In this document: positions 36,331 to 44,216 of the stretch, piece by piece
Numbering within the stretch: the first letter of the stretch is position 1
Layout of the letters: each line of letters starts with the position of its first letter
From: Geomonas diazotrophica
GTDB lineage: Bacteria > Desulfobacterota > Desulfuromonadia > Geobacterales > Geobacteraceae
Length of the DNA: 48,367 bases
Assembly (NCBI RefSeq): GCF_018919385.1
Contig: NZ_JAHLMF010000022.1
Span: 1-48,367 of the forward strand
Direction: 5' to 3'
The notes under the pieces: generated by a model
Database searches by the model: none
The model's input: only the letters and a program-made list of their open reading frames with translations
What the model was told of the DNA's origin: nothing
Translations under genes and position numbers: made by a program

Positions 36331-37333
36331 CTATACCAGCAAATCCCCCCCAGCCATTGTCCTACACCCGGCATACTTTCGTAGTGCAAACTGCATCTCA
36401 TCCACAATTTTTCCCCTTAGCCACGCCGGTTCCAGAACCTCCACCTCGGAGCCGTGGCGCAGGATCTCCATCATGATCTCTGTGCTATGAGAGGCTTGTA
36501 GGGTCCTCTTCAGTGATCCGTCCTCCAACAATTCCTCAACCTGCCCTTCATGCCAGATTTCCCCTCGGACCCACCGTGTACGCTCAGGGGTGAACCGAAG
36601 CACAACATCAAAAGCATCATTGTTTTGGAAGATGCCGAAGGTATTCTCAAGGTGCGGCTGCCACTCCTGCCGTGGGCGCGGGTAAAACCCTTCCGCTGCA
36701 ACACTGCACAGCGTCATCCTCCCAAATACGAAGTCGCGCCACTCCCTCCGCAATTGACAAAAGGCGATCAAATGCCAGTTACCCATGTAGTTCACCATGT
36801 GGTACGGTTCAACGGTGCGCATGGTACAGGCACCTGAAGTGGGCGAGTAGTAGCAGAAGGTGAAGAGTTTCCCTTGCAGTAGGCCGAAGTGACCAGTTGA
36901 AAGACCAGCGGATCGGTAGGGCTGATCCCTTCAAGCGAAAGGAAAAAGCCTCGTCAGGCTTGGTGCGGCCGGGTAGGTTGGCGGCCAGAAGTGATCCGAG
37001 ACGGCGAGAAACCGTTTCGAGTTCCTGAGCTAAAGAGCCGGCCGATGATGCCTCTGTTATCAACTTGCGGGAAATGAGCAGGGCTAGGAGCTCCCCTTCC
37101 GACATGCGGGTCATTGGCAGTTGGAAACTGGAGTCGGCATATCGGTACCCCTTGTGGGAAAGCAGGTATTCAAGTGGGGCCTGCAGGCGGTCACGGAAAT
37201 AATCTATTGAGCGCTGAGCGGTCTTGGTGCTGATTTCGAATTGGGCTGCAAGCTTGAATGCGTTGGGGTAACGACCGTGCCTGGTCTCGTTATCAAACCA
37301 GACAAACCGCTCCAAGAACAGTTGTTCGCCCAC
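36331..37333 (-). pseudogene. WYL-domain transcription regulator, frameshifted
   Basis: The first part (37333 down to about 36930; GTG start) encodes an N-terminal HTH (KLAAQFEISTKTAQRSIDYFRDRL) and the linker of a WYL regulator, up to KPDEAFSFRL. The following expected segment, ISPTDPLVFQLVTSAYCKG, is in a second frame. The WYL core KLFTFCYYSPTSG...RTVEPYHMVNYMGNWHLIAFC and the C-terminal domain are in a third frame, to 36331. Pieced together, they make about 334 residues, the normal family length. Two frame changes, near 36930 and near 36870, therefore separate the parts. WYL proteins often repress or activate defence genes in response to a nucleotide ligand. It is either a recent pseudogene or carries sequencing errors. 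Confidence 0.7.
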
Positions 37334-37998
37334 CTCGCCCCCATTACTTCATTAAAATTAAAATGTGCCAAATATACACGCAAAAATCTAGGACGTCAAA
37401 TAGTGAATAGAAAAGGGCTGGTCTACGCGGAGCAAGTGAGGCAAAGCGGTTACGTCTCTCACAGATCGTTGCTCAAAAAGGTCGCAGCACTCGTAGCTTT
37501 CTAAAGGGAGCCATCACCATACATAACACTAATTATGTATACTAATCCCGACCACAGACCGCTCAGCATCAGACGGCTACCGTTCCCATGCACGCAATGT
37601 TGCTCACAGCACAGGTCTAACACCTGTTGCTGCACGTGGTCGCCCCTCTCTACAGCCAACCTCAGAATGTCATTTCTTCGTACCCACGAGATAGAGGAAG
37701 GATGCCAAGGCATGAATGGTCACCATAGCAATTCCTACTGTCACGGCTAATCTTGTCATATGCAGTGACACCAGCAGGTTGACAGCAATCCCTGACATAA
37801 ATTCTGCACCTCTGACAATAGTTGTATACGACAACTCACTCTTCCCCATACGCCTCCCGTCTCTACCGTCAATCCCAAAAGACAATTATTAATTACCAGC
37901 GAGTTACCTAAAAGTCAACTTAAAACTGTCGCTAAGACAATTAATGTTGACGAAAAGATCATCTCCAGTGTATTTAAAGGAGGATGGGAGGGAATCAG
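37334..37998. other. Intergenic stretch between the WYL gene and the XRE regulator
   Basis: About 665 bp with only one doubtful small gene (37670-37849, minus). The AT-rich parts around 37350-37400 and 37870-37980 flank two divergent regulator genes and should hold their promoters; no consensus pair is clear enough to mark. Confidence 0.35.
37670..37849 (-). CDS. Possible small membrane protein
   Basis: A 59-residue reading from ATG at 37849, preceded by GGGAGG at a short distance (3 bases). It has a hydrophobic stretch, FMSGIAVNLLVSLHMTRLAVTVGIAMVTIHALASFLYLVG, that could form two membrane passes, and ends in GTKK. I know no family for it, and the opposite strand is also open here, so this could be chance. 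Confidence 0.3.
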   Translation of the reverse strand: MGKSELSYTTIVRGAEFMSGIAVNLLVSLHMTRLAVTVGIAMVTIHALASFLYLVGTKK

Positions 37999-38334
37999 AT
38001 GGCTGAACTAGAAGAACAGATTGGGGAAAGGATCCGCAGAAGTCGTGAGGCTTTGGGTCTAACCCAGCGGCAATTAGCAGATTTAGTGGGCAGCAGCCCC
38101 CCAAATATAAATTATTATGAAAAGGGCTCGAGGTCTGCGCCGCTTAGTATGGTCATCAAGCTTGCTAGCGTCTTGGGGATTTCAACGGATTTTTTGTTAC
38201 TGGGGACGGGCCCACAAATGTTCATCGACGATCAACTCTCAGAATTGTTTAAAGACTTTTCCACCCTTAAACCACGAGATAGAAAGATCGTAACGCAAGT
38301 AATCAAGTTCATGAAGGAACAGGCAAAAGAATAG
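37999..38334 (+). CDS. XRE-family HTH repressor (phage/element type)
   Basis: The protein has 111 residues from the ATG at 37999, which has GGGAGGG 6 bases upstream; an in-frame ATG five codons earlier overlaps that ribosome site. GERIRRSREALGLTQRQLADLVGSSPPNINYYEKGSRSAPLSMVIKLASVLGIS is a classic HTH_XRE domain. A short helical tail follows (FSTLKPRDRKIVTQVIKFMKEQ) that probably dimerises. It is convergent with the four-gene recombinase operon, which suggests an element-control gene. Confidence 0.88.
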   Translation: MAELEEQIGERIRRSREALGLTQRQLADLVGSSPPNINYYEKGSRSAPLSMVIKLASVLGISTDFLLLGTGPQMFIDDQLSELFKDFSTLKPRDRKIVTQVIKFMKEQAKE

Positions 38335-38345
38335 CCTTGCCCTTT

Positions 38346-38387
38346 GAAAAACGACCGCTGCATCGTAAGTAATGAAATGCAACGGCC
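38346..38387 (-). terminator. Rho-independent terminator of the recombinase operon
   Basis: Arms CCGTTGCAT and ATGCAGCGG (8 of 9 pairs, extendable by GGC/GTC) enclose a 13-base loop. On the minus strand they are followed by TCGTTTTTC. It lies about 95 bp after the stop of the last gene of the minus-strand operon and close behind the plus-strand repressor gene, so it may serve both directions. Confidence 0.45.
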
Positions 38388-38480
38388 ATTCTTTGCTTGC
38401 CGTCCCGAAACGTGTGGTGGCTGCCGTCGCCCATGGATCCCATTGGCGACGATTGAAGACTAAGATCATGGCCCCCCTCT

Positions 38481-38918
38481 CTACTCTCTCGCCAGCGACA
38501 TAAGTACATTTTTGATGCACCTCTCTGCACACTTAGCTTCAAATAGCGTTAAATACAGTTCGCTGCTCCCCATTGCTAAGAGGAGATTTCGGCCGTTCTT
38601 CTGCTTAGTCTCCCCGCGGACTGTCAAATATCCCTGAATTTCAAAGGTCACTGGCGATTTAAGGTCATTGCATATGTAGCAATCAAGCAGAATCAACAAC
38701 TTATTGCAGTCATTCAAGTCGCAGTAAAGGTCCCGTTTACTGCCATCTTGTGACACCTTGCTGGTGATGAGTTCCTCGCCAAACAACATGACCGAACCTT
38801 CTTTATGGTTTCGATAATACGGTCGTCCGTCATCGTGCGAATACTGGACCCTTTTTGAAACTACGAGAGCATCATTAAGGTTCAACAGATTGATCTTGCT
38901 CTTTATTTCGTATCTCAT
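38481..38918 (-). CDS. Hypothetical protein, last gene of the split-recombinase operon
   Basis: The protein has 145 residues and no family that I recognise. The ATG at 38918 has GGAGG 7 bases upstream and lies within the end of the previous gene (44-bp overlap, different frame). The sequence is beta-rich with scattered Cys (CDLNDCNKLLILLDCYICND, CAERC). It is probably cytosolic. Its role is unknown; context links it to the mobile element. Confidence 0.6.
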   Translation of the reverse strand: MRYEIKSKINLLNLNDALVVSKRVQYSHDDGRPYYRNHKEGSVMLFGEELITSKVSQDGSKRDLYCDLNDCNKLLILLDCYICNDLKSPVTFEIQGYLTVRGETKQKNGRNLLLAMGSSELYLTLFEAKCAERCIKNVLMSLARE

Positions 38919-39393
38919 TTAGTTTCCTCCGGATTGTCTCGTGGGAGACGGTTATGTTGCGATTTTTGAGGTAATCTACCATGTCACGCAGGGAGTAGCC
39001 GGACTCCTTAAACTTGACAAGTTCAGGCAAGTACAAATCCAGTCCAGCACTCTTTCGTGGCTTGGCCCGTTGCAACATCGCTGCCTTGCTACGCGCTTCG
39101 TGTACTTCTTCAATCGATGCTACATCGTCACATTTTCGATGGATTGCAACAGTGTCTAGATGCCGGTACTCCTTTATCGCCCGCACAAATCCACAGTACT
39201 GAAGCATTACCCTGTTGAGTTTCTTGTGGCTATTCCGGGTGTCGTAATAGAAGTTGTCTGCCTTTCTGAACGCCTTGATCACCAGTTCATCTGTCAACTT
39301 AGCAGTATACTTCAGCAGTGTGGCCCTCTGTGAAGCCGAGGTTGCAGTCAAGCGGTCAATCTCTTTGATAGCTCCAGGAATATCAAGTTTCAT
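38875..39393 (-). CDS. Hypothetical DNA-binding protein, third gene of the split-recombinase operon
   Basis: The protein has 172 residues from the ATG at 39393, which has a strong GGAGG ribosome site; the reading frame extends further upstream but only through the preceding gene. The C-terminal part, LVKFKESGYSLRDMVDYLKNRNITVSHETIRRKLNEIRNKE, has the shape of an HTH with S-H-E-T-I-R-R recognition helix, as in mobilisation and plasmid-control proteins. The N-terminal half is helical and basic. It starts 4 bp after the recombinase catalytic gene. Confidence 0.65.
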   Translation of the reverse strand: MKLDIPGAIKEIDRLTATSASQRATLLKYTAKLTDELVIKAFRKADNFYYDTRNSHKKLNRVMLQYCGFVRAIKEYRHLDTVAIHRKCDDVASIEEVHEARSKAAMLQRAKPRKSAGLDLYLPELVKFKESGYSLRDMVDYLKNRNITVSHETIRRKLNEIRNKEQDQSVEP

Positions 39394-39397
39394 AGGA

Positions 39398-40018
39398 TCA
39401 CCTCCGCCCTGAGTATGAAATGCGAAACACGTCACCTCTTCTATGGCTGCACCGCCTTGAGGTTTCAATTTCCGCAGAAGTTGTTGATTTACCTGACAAA
39501 ATCGCCTCTTTGAAGAATCGCTGAGCAAAGCAGTGCTTAATGCCGTGAGGGCCACGCTTTGGATGATATTGGCCTGTCTCTTTCGCTGCTTTGTTGATAC
39601 TCTGTAAATAGCTCCGGTAGTCTCCGCAAAGGCTGCCATGGGCTGCAATAAAGGCCTCAAGTTCCATGTAGGTATCAACAGAGACATAGTGTGATGATTC
39701 GTACCCGCCCTTTTCTTTCGTCCGGATTTCTCCGACCTCCCGATCCAGAAAATATGGATCTTGGATGATACCGAACATGTTGTGGACATCCAACTTTGAC
39801 TTCGAGAACTTAGACCGAGCAAACCCTACACCCTCCCCACGACAGCCGGATTCTAGCTGGATTTTCGCTGCCAACTGGTGCATAGGATCTAGAATTGCTG
39901 CAATCAGAGCTTCTGGGTCCTCGAAAGCCCGCCCATAGCCTCCCCATCTGATGTAGCTGTGCCTCGCACGGCATGCATCAAGTATTTTCTCTGAACAAAA
40001 ATCTCGAAACGAGTTCAT
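39398..40018 (-). CDS. Tyrosine recombinase catalytic subunit (separate polypeptide)
   Basis: The protein has 206 residues from the ATG at 40018, which overlaps the stop of the preceding gene as ATGA. It resembles only the catalytic half of a tyrosine recombinase: ESGCRGEG with Arg60 as box I, the beta-hairpin Lys region IRTKEKGGY (101-103), H158-G-I-K161-H as box II with Lys in place of the usual Arg, and S-H192-RRGDVFRIS-Y202 as the end with the nucleophile. The N-terminal core-binding domain is missing here but resembles the product of the upstream gene. Together they would make one enzyme of two chains. Similarity is by motif order; the overall sequence is divergent. Confidence 0.6.
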   Translation of the reverse strand: MNSFRDFCSEKILDACRARHSYIRWGGYGRAFEDPEALIAAILDPMHQLAAKIQLESGCRGEGVGFARSKFSKSKLDVHNMFGIIQDPYFLDREVGEIRTKEKGGYESSHYVSVDTYMELEAFIAAHGSLCGDYRSYLQSINKAAKETGQYHPKRGPHGIKHCFAQRFFKEAILSGKSTTSAEIETSRRCSHRRGDVFRISYSGRR

Positions 40019-40410
40019 CTGTGCCTCCGTTTTCTCCCACCCTGCTCGGCCTTGTAGTAGTGCAACGCGGACAGGAATTTGGATAAAGCTGCTGAATATG
40101 TGCGAACTGTTGCAGGTGCTAGCCCCCGCGAGACTTGAAGCTCCAACCACTCAACCATGTGGCATGGTCGAATCTCTAAAATCTGCGAAATGCCGTACGT
40201 TGCCAACGCGTATCCCGCGACCGCATGCCATACCCTAAGATAAACAGAACGCGTGTTGTCAGAGTGAACTAAGACGTCGGGCATCCTCGCGCTTTTCAGT
40301 TTATGGCGGCTCACGCGTATTCCGGACACGAAATGGAAGAGCCCCTCCACTTGGCCATGAGGATTCCCGCGCATACATAGGGTCTTTTGTACTGAATTGT
40401 CCTGTTCCAT
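40015..40410 (-). CDS. Core-binding (SAM-like) subunit of a split tyrosine recombinase
   Basis: The protein has 131 residues. The C-terminal segment MVEWLELQVSRGLAPATVRTYSAALSKFLSALHYY is the four-helix core-binding pattern found at the N-terminus of phage-type integrases (the S/A-x-x-T-V-R-x-Y-x-x-A-L stretch). No catalytic residues are present. The ATG at 40410 has GGAG upstream. It is followed with 4-bp overlap by the gene for the catalytic part, in another frame, so either a single gene was split by a frame change or the two chains act as a pair. The clean ATGA junction favours two genes. Confidence 0.6.
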   Translation of the reverse strand: MEQDNSVQKTLCMRGNPHGQVEGLFHFVSGIRVSRHKLKSARMPDVLVHSDNTRSVYLRVWHAVAGYALATYGISQILEIRPCHMVEWLELQVSRGLAPATVRTYSAALSKFLSALHYYKAEQGGRKRRHR

Positions 40411-40959
40411 ACCTCACTCCTTTGTTTGGCGTTTTTGGAAGACCTAATTACTTCTAAGAGTTGAACAACTACCACTTCCTCTGCATCCGAGGTAGGCCAG
40501 GTGTCTGCCTTCTAACGGCTCCCGCAGCTAGCGGTGCCAATGCAGGACCTCCGTCGCGTTGTACGGAGTTTCTCTGCAACATTTTGCTACAGGGGAAGGT
40601 TTTCCCTCAGTAGCTGGCACCGCGGATTCCGTTACGCGGATTCTCACTAGGCGCCGACGCATGTGTGCGAAAGTTATTTGGGCAATGACTGCTTGGGCAG
40701 ATAAAAAAACCAGTTTTTGGCGCACCAAAGCAAGTATCAGCACAAGATGCTGATTTTGTTGAATAATATTTTTTCAGCAATCCCCCAAATAAACAGATCA
40801 GAGTGATGTCTGAAAAGAGAGAAATACTATTCACGTTTCAGTAGCAAACCCACCTAACTCTGCACAATCCCCTGTAATCTAAAGCCTCTGCTGTCATGCG
40901 GCCTATTTTTCAAGCCAGAAGAACTACCTAAATGATGACCAGAAGCTGTGACTTCCGAA

Positions 40960-41490
40960 TTCTTCTGGACCGGTCTCTGCAACAGAAGCAACTGCTTGCC
41001 AGGACGTAATAGAGATCTGAGTTTTGCCCTCCTTGGGATTGCTATTCTTCTTTCTTGTACTGTTTATGTCTCGGCAGTCCAACCAGACATCCTTTCGCAT
41101 TTTCAGCTAGTTAGGTAAAAAACCCTACTCCACCTGAGCCGGCAGAATTTGCCATTGCTTGACAGCTCAACTCGACAATTCCTTCCATAGCAATTCAATT
41201 CACACCGCTCGCACCAGTGGTTCTTGGCCAAGACCGGCGTCGGCAGCAGAAGCAACTGCTTGCCAGGGCGTAATGGGGGATCTGAGTTTTGCCCTCTTAG
41301 GGATTGCTATCCATTCTTTCTTGTACTGTTTATGTCTCGGCAGTCCAACCAGATACCCTTGCGCACTTTCAACTAGTTAGGTTCAAAATCCTACTCCACC
41401 TGAGCCGGCAGAATTTGCCATTGCTTGACAGCTCAACTCGATAACTTCTGCCATAGCACTTCAATTCACACCGCTCACACCAGTTGTTCT
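40960..41490 (+). repeat. 265-bp tandem duplication
   Basis: Two adjacent copies, about 40960-41225 and 41226-41490, are around 85-90 percent alike by eye. Landmarks repeat at an offset of 264-266 bp: GCAACTGCTTGCC (40988 and 41252), TGTACTGTTTATGTCTCGGC, and CTACTCCACCTGAGCCGG (41125 and 41391). The copies carry scattered substitutions, so the duplication is not recent. No coding or hairpin structure was evident. Confidence 0.75.
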
Positions 41491-41572
41491 CAACCGGGCA
41501 TTCCTTTCAAGCGCGATGTTGCACTCGGTTTAATTTCTATGGTGGTGATGAAAACGATTTCTCCTTCGCGTT

Positions 41573-41612
41573 CTCCCCTTGGCTCCCCTTGGCTCCCCTT
41601 GGCTCCCCTTGG
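41573..41612 (+). repeat. 10-bp tandem repeat CTCCCCTTGG, four copies
   Basis: Four head-to-tail copies of CTCCCCTTGG without change. It is the first of three successive tandem arrays of different unit length. Confidence 0.85.
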
Positions 41613-41623
41613 CTTCGGCAGGT

Positions 41624-41693
41624 GCTCCGGCTTGGGTGCTCCGGCTTGGGTGCTCCGGCTTGGGTGCTCCGGCTTGGGTGCTCCGTCTGGCGT
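41624..41693 (+). repeat. 14-bp tandem repeat GCTCCGGCTTGGGT, four perfect copies plus degenerate ones
   Basis: Four perfect head-to-tail copies start at 41624. They are followed by GCTCCGTCTGGCGT and by looser GCTC-starting copies to about 41730. It is the second of the three arrays. Confidence 0.85.
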
Positions 41694-41780
41694 GCTCCTG
41701 CTGGTCGCTCTGGCTGGGGTGCTTCTCCGGCTATCCGGTTGCAGGCTTGGGCTGCAGGTCGGACTGTGGGCTCGGGTTCT

Positions 41781-42170
41781 GGACGCAGGAATTGGACGCA
41801 GGAATTGGACGCAGGAATTGGACGCCGGATCTAGACGCCGGAACTGGACGCTGGAACTGGACGCTGGAACTGGACGCTGGAACTGGACGCTGGAACTGGA
41901 CGCTGGAACTGGACGCTGGAACTGGACGCCGGAACTGGACGCCGGAACTGGACGCCGGAACTGGACGCCGGAATTGGACGCCGGAATTGGACGCCGGAAT
42001 TGGACGCCGGAATTGGACGCCGGAATTGGACGCCGGAATTGGACGCCGGAATTGGACGCCGGAATTGGACGCCGGAATTGGACGCCGGAATTGGACGCCT
42101 GAACTGGACTCAGAAACTGGACGCAGAAACTGGACGCAGAAACTAGACGCCGGAATTGGACGCCGGAAGC
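41781..42170 (+). repeat. 13-bp minisatellite GGACGCCGGAATT, 30 copies in perfect register
   Basis: Exactly 30 units of 13 bp run from 41781 to 42170 with no insertion or deletion. Variants occur in blocks: GGACGCAGGAATT (first three), GGACGCTGGAACT (a run in the first half), GGACGCCGGAACT, then a long run of GGACGCCGGAATT, and GGACGCAGAAACT near the end. The block pattern is that of unequal crossover or slippage. Because 13 is not a multiple of 3, every frame stays open, which creates false reading frames on both strands. It ends about 145 bp before the HTH gene. Confidence 0.95.
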
Positions 42171-42315
42171 GTACGACGCCAAAGTAAAAAAGGCCGCTAT
42201 TTCAACAGCATTCAGTCTTTTGTTCGGGATAATTGGCGAATGCTTTCGAATTGGTGAGAGTTTTGTCTTACTCGAGGGGCATCCACCTCACATATCTTGT
42301 GAAGGTGGGTGCATT

Positions 42316-42576
42316 GTGAATATTGAGACAACTGAGATGATAGGAATTGCGGAATTCGCAAGACGGTTGAAAGTCTGTCCAAACACTGTCCGCAACTGGA
42401 TCCGTAGAGGGGTGCTACTACCAGGAACGCACTACCTTCACACTGGCCGGATAATTCGATTCGCATGGTCCGACGCTAAAGTAAGGGATTTGATGGCGCA
42501 TCTCCAGCCACAACCGTCCCCCAAAAGACCACAATTAAAGAGCAAATCCAAATGCCATCTCAAACTTAAAGCTTGA
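42316..42576 (+). CDS. Excisionase-like HTH protein (MerR-type helix)
   Basis: The protein has 86 residues from the GTG at 42316, with GAAGGTGG before it; an ATG at 42337 is also possible. MIGIAEFARRLKVCPNTVRNWIRRGVLLPGTHYLHTGRIIRFAWSDAKVRDLM is a winged-helix of the MerR/excisionase kind, with a Pro/Lys-rich tail. Its place, directly before the integrase gene on the same strand, suggests the recombination directionality factor of the island. Confidence 0.8.
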   Translation: MNIETTEMIGIAEFARRLKVCPNTVRNWIRRGVLLPGTHYLHTGRIIRFAWSDAKVRDLMAHLQPQPSPKRPQLKSKSKCHLKLKA

Positions 42577-42657
42577 AATCGCTCCCAAGAGGATTATCCT
42601 AATCGGCGCAAACGAAAATCGACCGAACAGGAGGGGCGACCATGAGAGGAACATGAC

Positions 42658-44181
42658 ATGAAGAGAAAGAAGGACATAGTACAGGAAACAATGGTGAGAC
42701 CTTCATTTGGCAGCATCTACCGGGTGAAAGGCTCGAAGTACCTGTACCTGAATTTCTATTATTTTGGGCAGCGGCTACGCTTCCCTACTGACCGCGAGGA
42801 TACCGACAGAAATAGGGATGAACTTACAGAGTTCATGAATACCGTCGGGGAAAAGATCCGCAAGAGAACTCTGAACTTTGCTAAGACGTTCTACTGGCTA
42901 GACGAGAAGACAAAAGCATATTTTTCAGAACTGGAAGGACGCGAAGTACACCCTGAGCCGGAGCATGTGTTATTCGGAGAGTATGCTCTGCAGTGGATGG
43001 CTCGAAAGATCCCGACATTTGCATCAGTGTCGAAGCAGAGGGACTATCGCGAGGCGCTGAACTCCAGGGTCCTCCCGTATTTCGGAGCCATGCCTTTTGC
43101 CAGCATCACGGCGACGGTGATAGAGACGTTCATTGACAACCTGAAGCGTAGTGTCCGCACGAACGTACCAGGGAGGGCAAAGGGTGCTCGGAATGGGAAA
43201 CCCCTCTCAGTGAAGAGGATCAAGAGCATCATAGCGCCCATGTCCAAAGTCTGGACGGCCGCGTGCAACGACCACAACTGGAACCTCCGGGACCCGTTCT
43301 CCGGCATGACTGAGAAGTATAAAGAACTGATGGATCGGTCTCTACAGGAGAAGGAACGGCTTGCGGTGCTGCTGGGCGACGAAGAAGAGGAAACATCAAG
43401 GCGAGAGGTCTTCCTCTGCGCGGAGTGGAAACGACTCCTCCTTTTCGTAGATCCCCACTACCACCTGGTGATGAACCTGCTTTTGATGGGTTTGATCGGG
43501 TCCGAACTTGAAGGTTTGCAGAAGCAACATGTGGGCGAAAACTCAGTGCAGATACGCTGTGCGGTAGTCCGGGACAAGAACGGAAAGGTCTATCTAAAGT
43601 TCAAGCCCAAAAACTGGTACAGAAAACGCGAGATCCCGATGACGCGCAATCTCCGGTGGCTTATCGACGGCGCGATGGAAGCATCGCGCAGCACCGAATC
43701 CGTCGAATTCGCAAACGGCATCACGCTGCCAGCCAACCAGTTCGTACTGACAATGAAGGATGGCAACCCATTTAACTATGCTTGTTTTGTCAAGACCGTT
43801 TGGAACCGAGCTATGAAAAATGCAGGCTTCGACTGGAGGATCCCATACGCATCACGACATACGCTCGTGCAGTGGTCACTCCTCATCGGCGTTACCAAAA
43901 CGCGACTGGTGGACCTTATGGGTCACAGCAACAAAGGCATGATCGACCGGGTCTACGGTAGATATAGGCAGGGACTTGTGGATGAGCGGGAGGCAATCCT
44001 TGAATACCTGGGGGAGGACTTCCTGGCGCTTGAGGAACTGAAGATAACTTTTCCGGAGCGATACCACAGAAAAATGGGTATGCAGGCGCTCGAAAAACCG
44101 AGAGCCCTTAATCTGACCACCACTTTTGGTCAAAGTTTTGGTCAAAGTCAAGGGCTCTATGCTGATAACTACCTGAGGTAG
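42658..44181 (+). CDS. Tyrosine-type integrase of the defence island
   Basis: The protein has 507 residues. An N-terminal arm-binding region (SIYRVKGSKYLYLNFYYFGQRLRF) is followed by a core-binding domain (about 100-215) and the catalytic domain. Box II appears as YASRHTLVQ, followed by LMGHSNKGMIDRVYGRY with the candidate nucleophilic Tyr. Box I reads MGLIGSELEGL, with Ile where the catalytic Arg is normally found (G-x-R-x-S-E); this may be a family trait or a loss of activity. The gene ends 13 bp before the right att copy, the usual position for an integrase using a tRNA gene. The long C-terminal tail contains the direct repeats at 44129-44147. Confidence 0.9.
   Translation: MKRKKDIVQETMVRPSFGSIYRVKGSKYLYLNFYYFGQRLRFPTDREDTDRNRDELTEFMNTVGEKIRKRTLNFAKTFYWLDEKTKAYFSELEGREVHPEPEHVLFGEYALQWMARKIPTFASVSKQRDYREALNSRVLPYFGAMPFASITATVIETFIDNLKRSVRTNVPGRAKGARNGKPLSVKRIKSIIAPMSKVWTAACNDHNWNLRDPFSGMTEKYKELMDRSLQEKERLAVLLGDEEEETSRREVFLCAEWKRLLLFVDPHYHLVMNLLLMGLIGSELEGLQKQHVGENSVQIRCAVVRDKNGKVYLKFKPKNWYRKREIPMTRNLRWLIDGAMEASRSTESVEFANGITLPANQFVLTMKDGNPFNYACFVKTVWNRAMKNAGFDWRIPYASRHTLVQWSLLIGVTKTRLVDLMGHSNKGMIDRVYGRYRQGLVDEREAILEYLGEDFLALEELKITFPERYHRKMGMQALEKPRALNLTTTFGQSFGQSQGLYADNYLR
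44129..44147 (+). repeat. GTCAAAG direct repeat near right island end (putative arm-type site)
   Basis: Two copies of GTCAAAG start 12 bp apart at 44129 and 44141, within TTTTGGTCAAAGTTTTGGTC. They lie inside the last codons of the integrase and 47 bp before the att copy. The left island end has nearly the same pair at 719-736. Confidence 0.5.
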
Positions 44182-44193
44182 CTGGGTATTTCT

Positions 44194-44216
44194 TGGAGCG
44201 GGAAACGGGATTCGAA
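44194..44216 (-). other. att site (right), copy of tRNA-Gly 3' end
   Basis: The 23 bases are identical to 563-585 and equal the 3' end of a tRNA-Gly, including CCA, on the minus strand. The following bases do not continue the tRNA, so the intact gene must lie beyond another element to the right. This marks the right boundary of the island and the left boundary of the next element. Confidence 0.8.

Larger units (their letters stand above)
40411..42315. other. Gene-free repeat region between the recombinase operon and the HTH/integrase genes
   Basis: About 1.9 kb in which I find no believable gene. It holds a 265-bp tandem duplication and then three successive short tandem arrays (10-, 14- and 13-bp units), each listed separately. 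Open frames across the arrays come from the periodicity and not from coding. The stretch 40411-40955 shows nothing I can name. Confidence 0.6.

Noticed and set aside
40607..40834. A 75-codon Cys-containing minus-strand frame
   Set aside because: GTG start without ribosome site, no family, and overlapping frames on both strands are equally open.
41077..41116. GTCCAAC and GTTAGGT fit the core patterns of integron attC sites, and recur in the second 265-bp copy
   Set aside because: The two cores are only about 40 bp end to end and the inner arms do not pair, so an attC structure is not supported.
41781..42170. CRISPR array
   Set aside because: Units are contiguous 13-bp repeats without spacers, and no cas genes are present.
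41425..42187. Long open frames on both strands over the minisatellites, giving Asn/Trp/Thr/Arg- or Val/Gln/Phe-rich repeat proteins
   Set aside because: A 13-bp unit keeps all frames open without selection; the frames run into unrelated sequence and lack ribosome sites.
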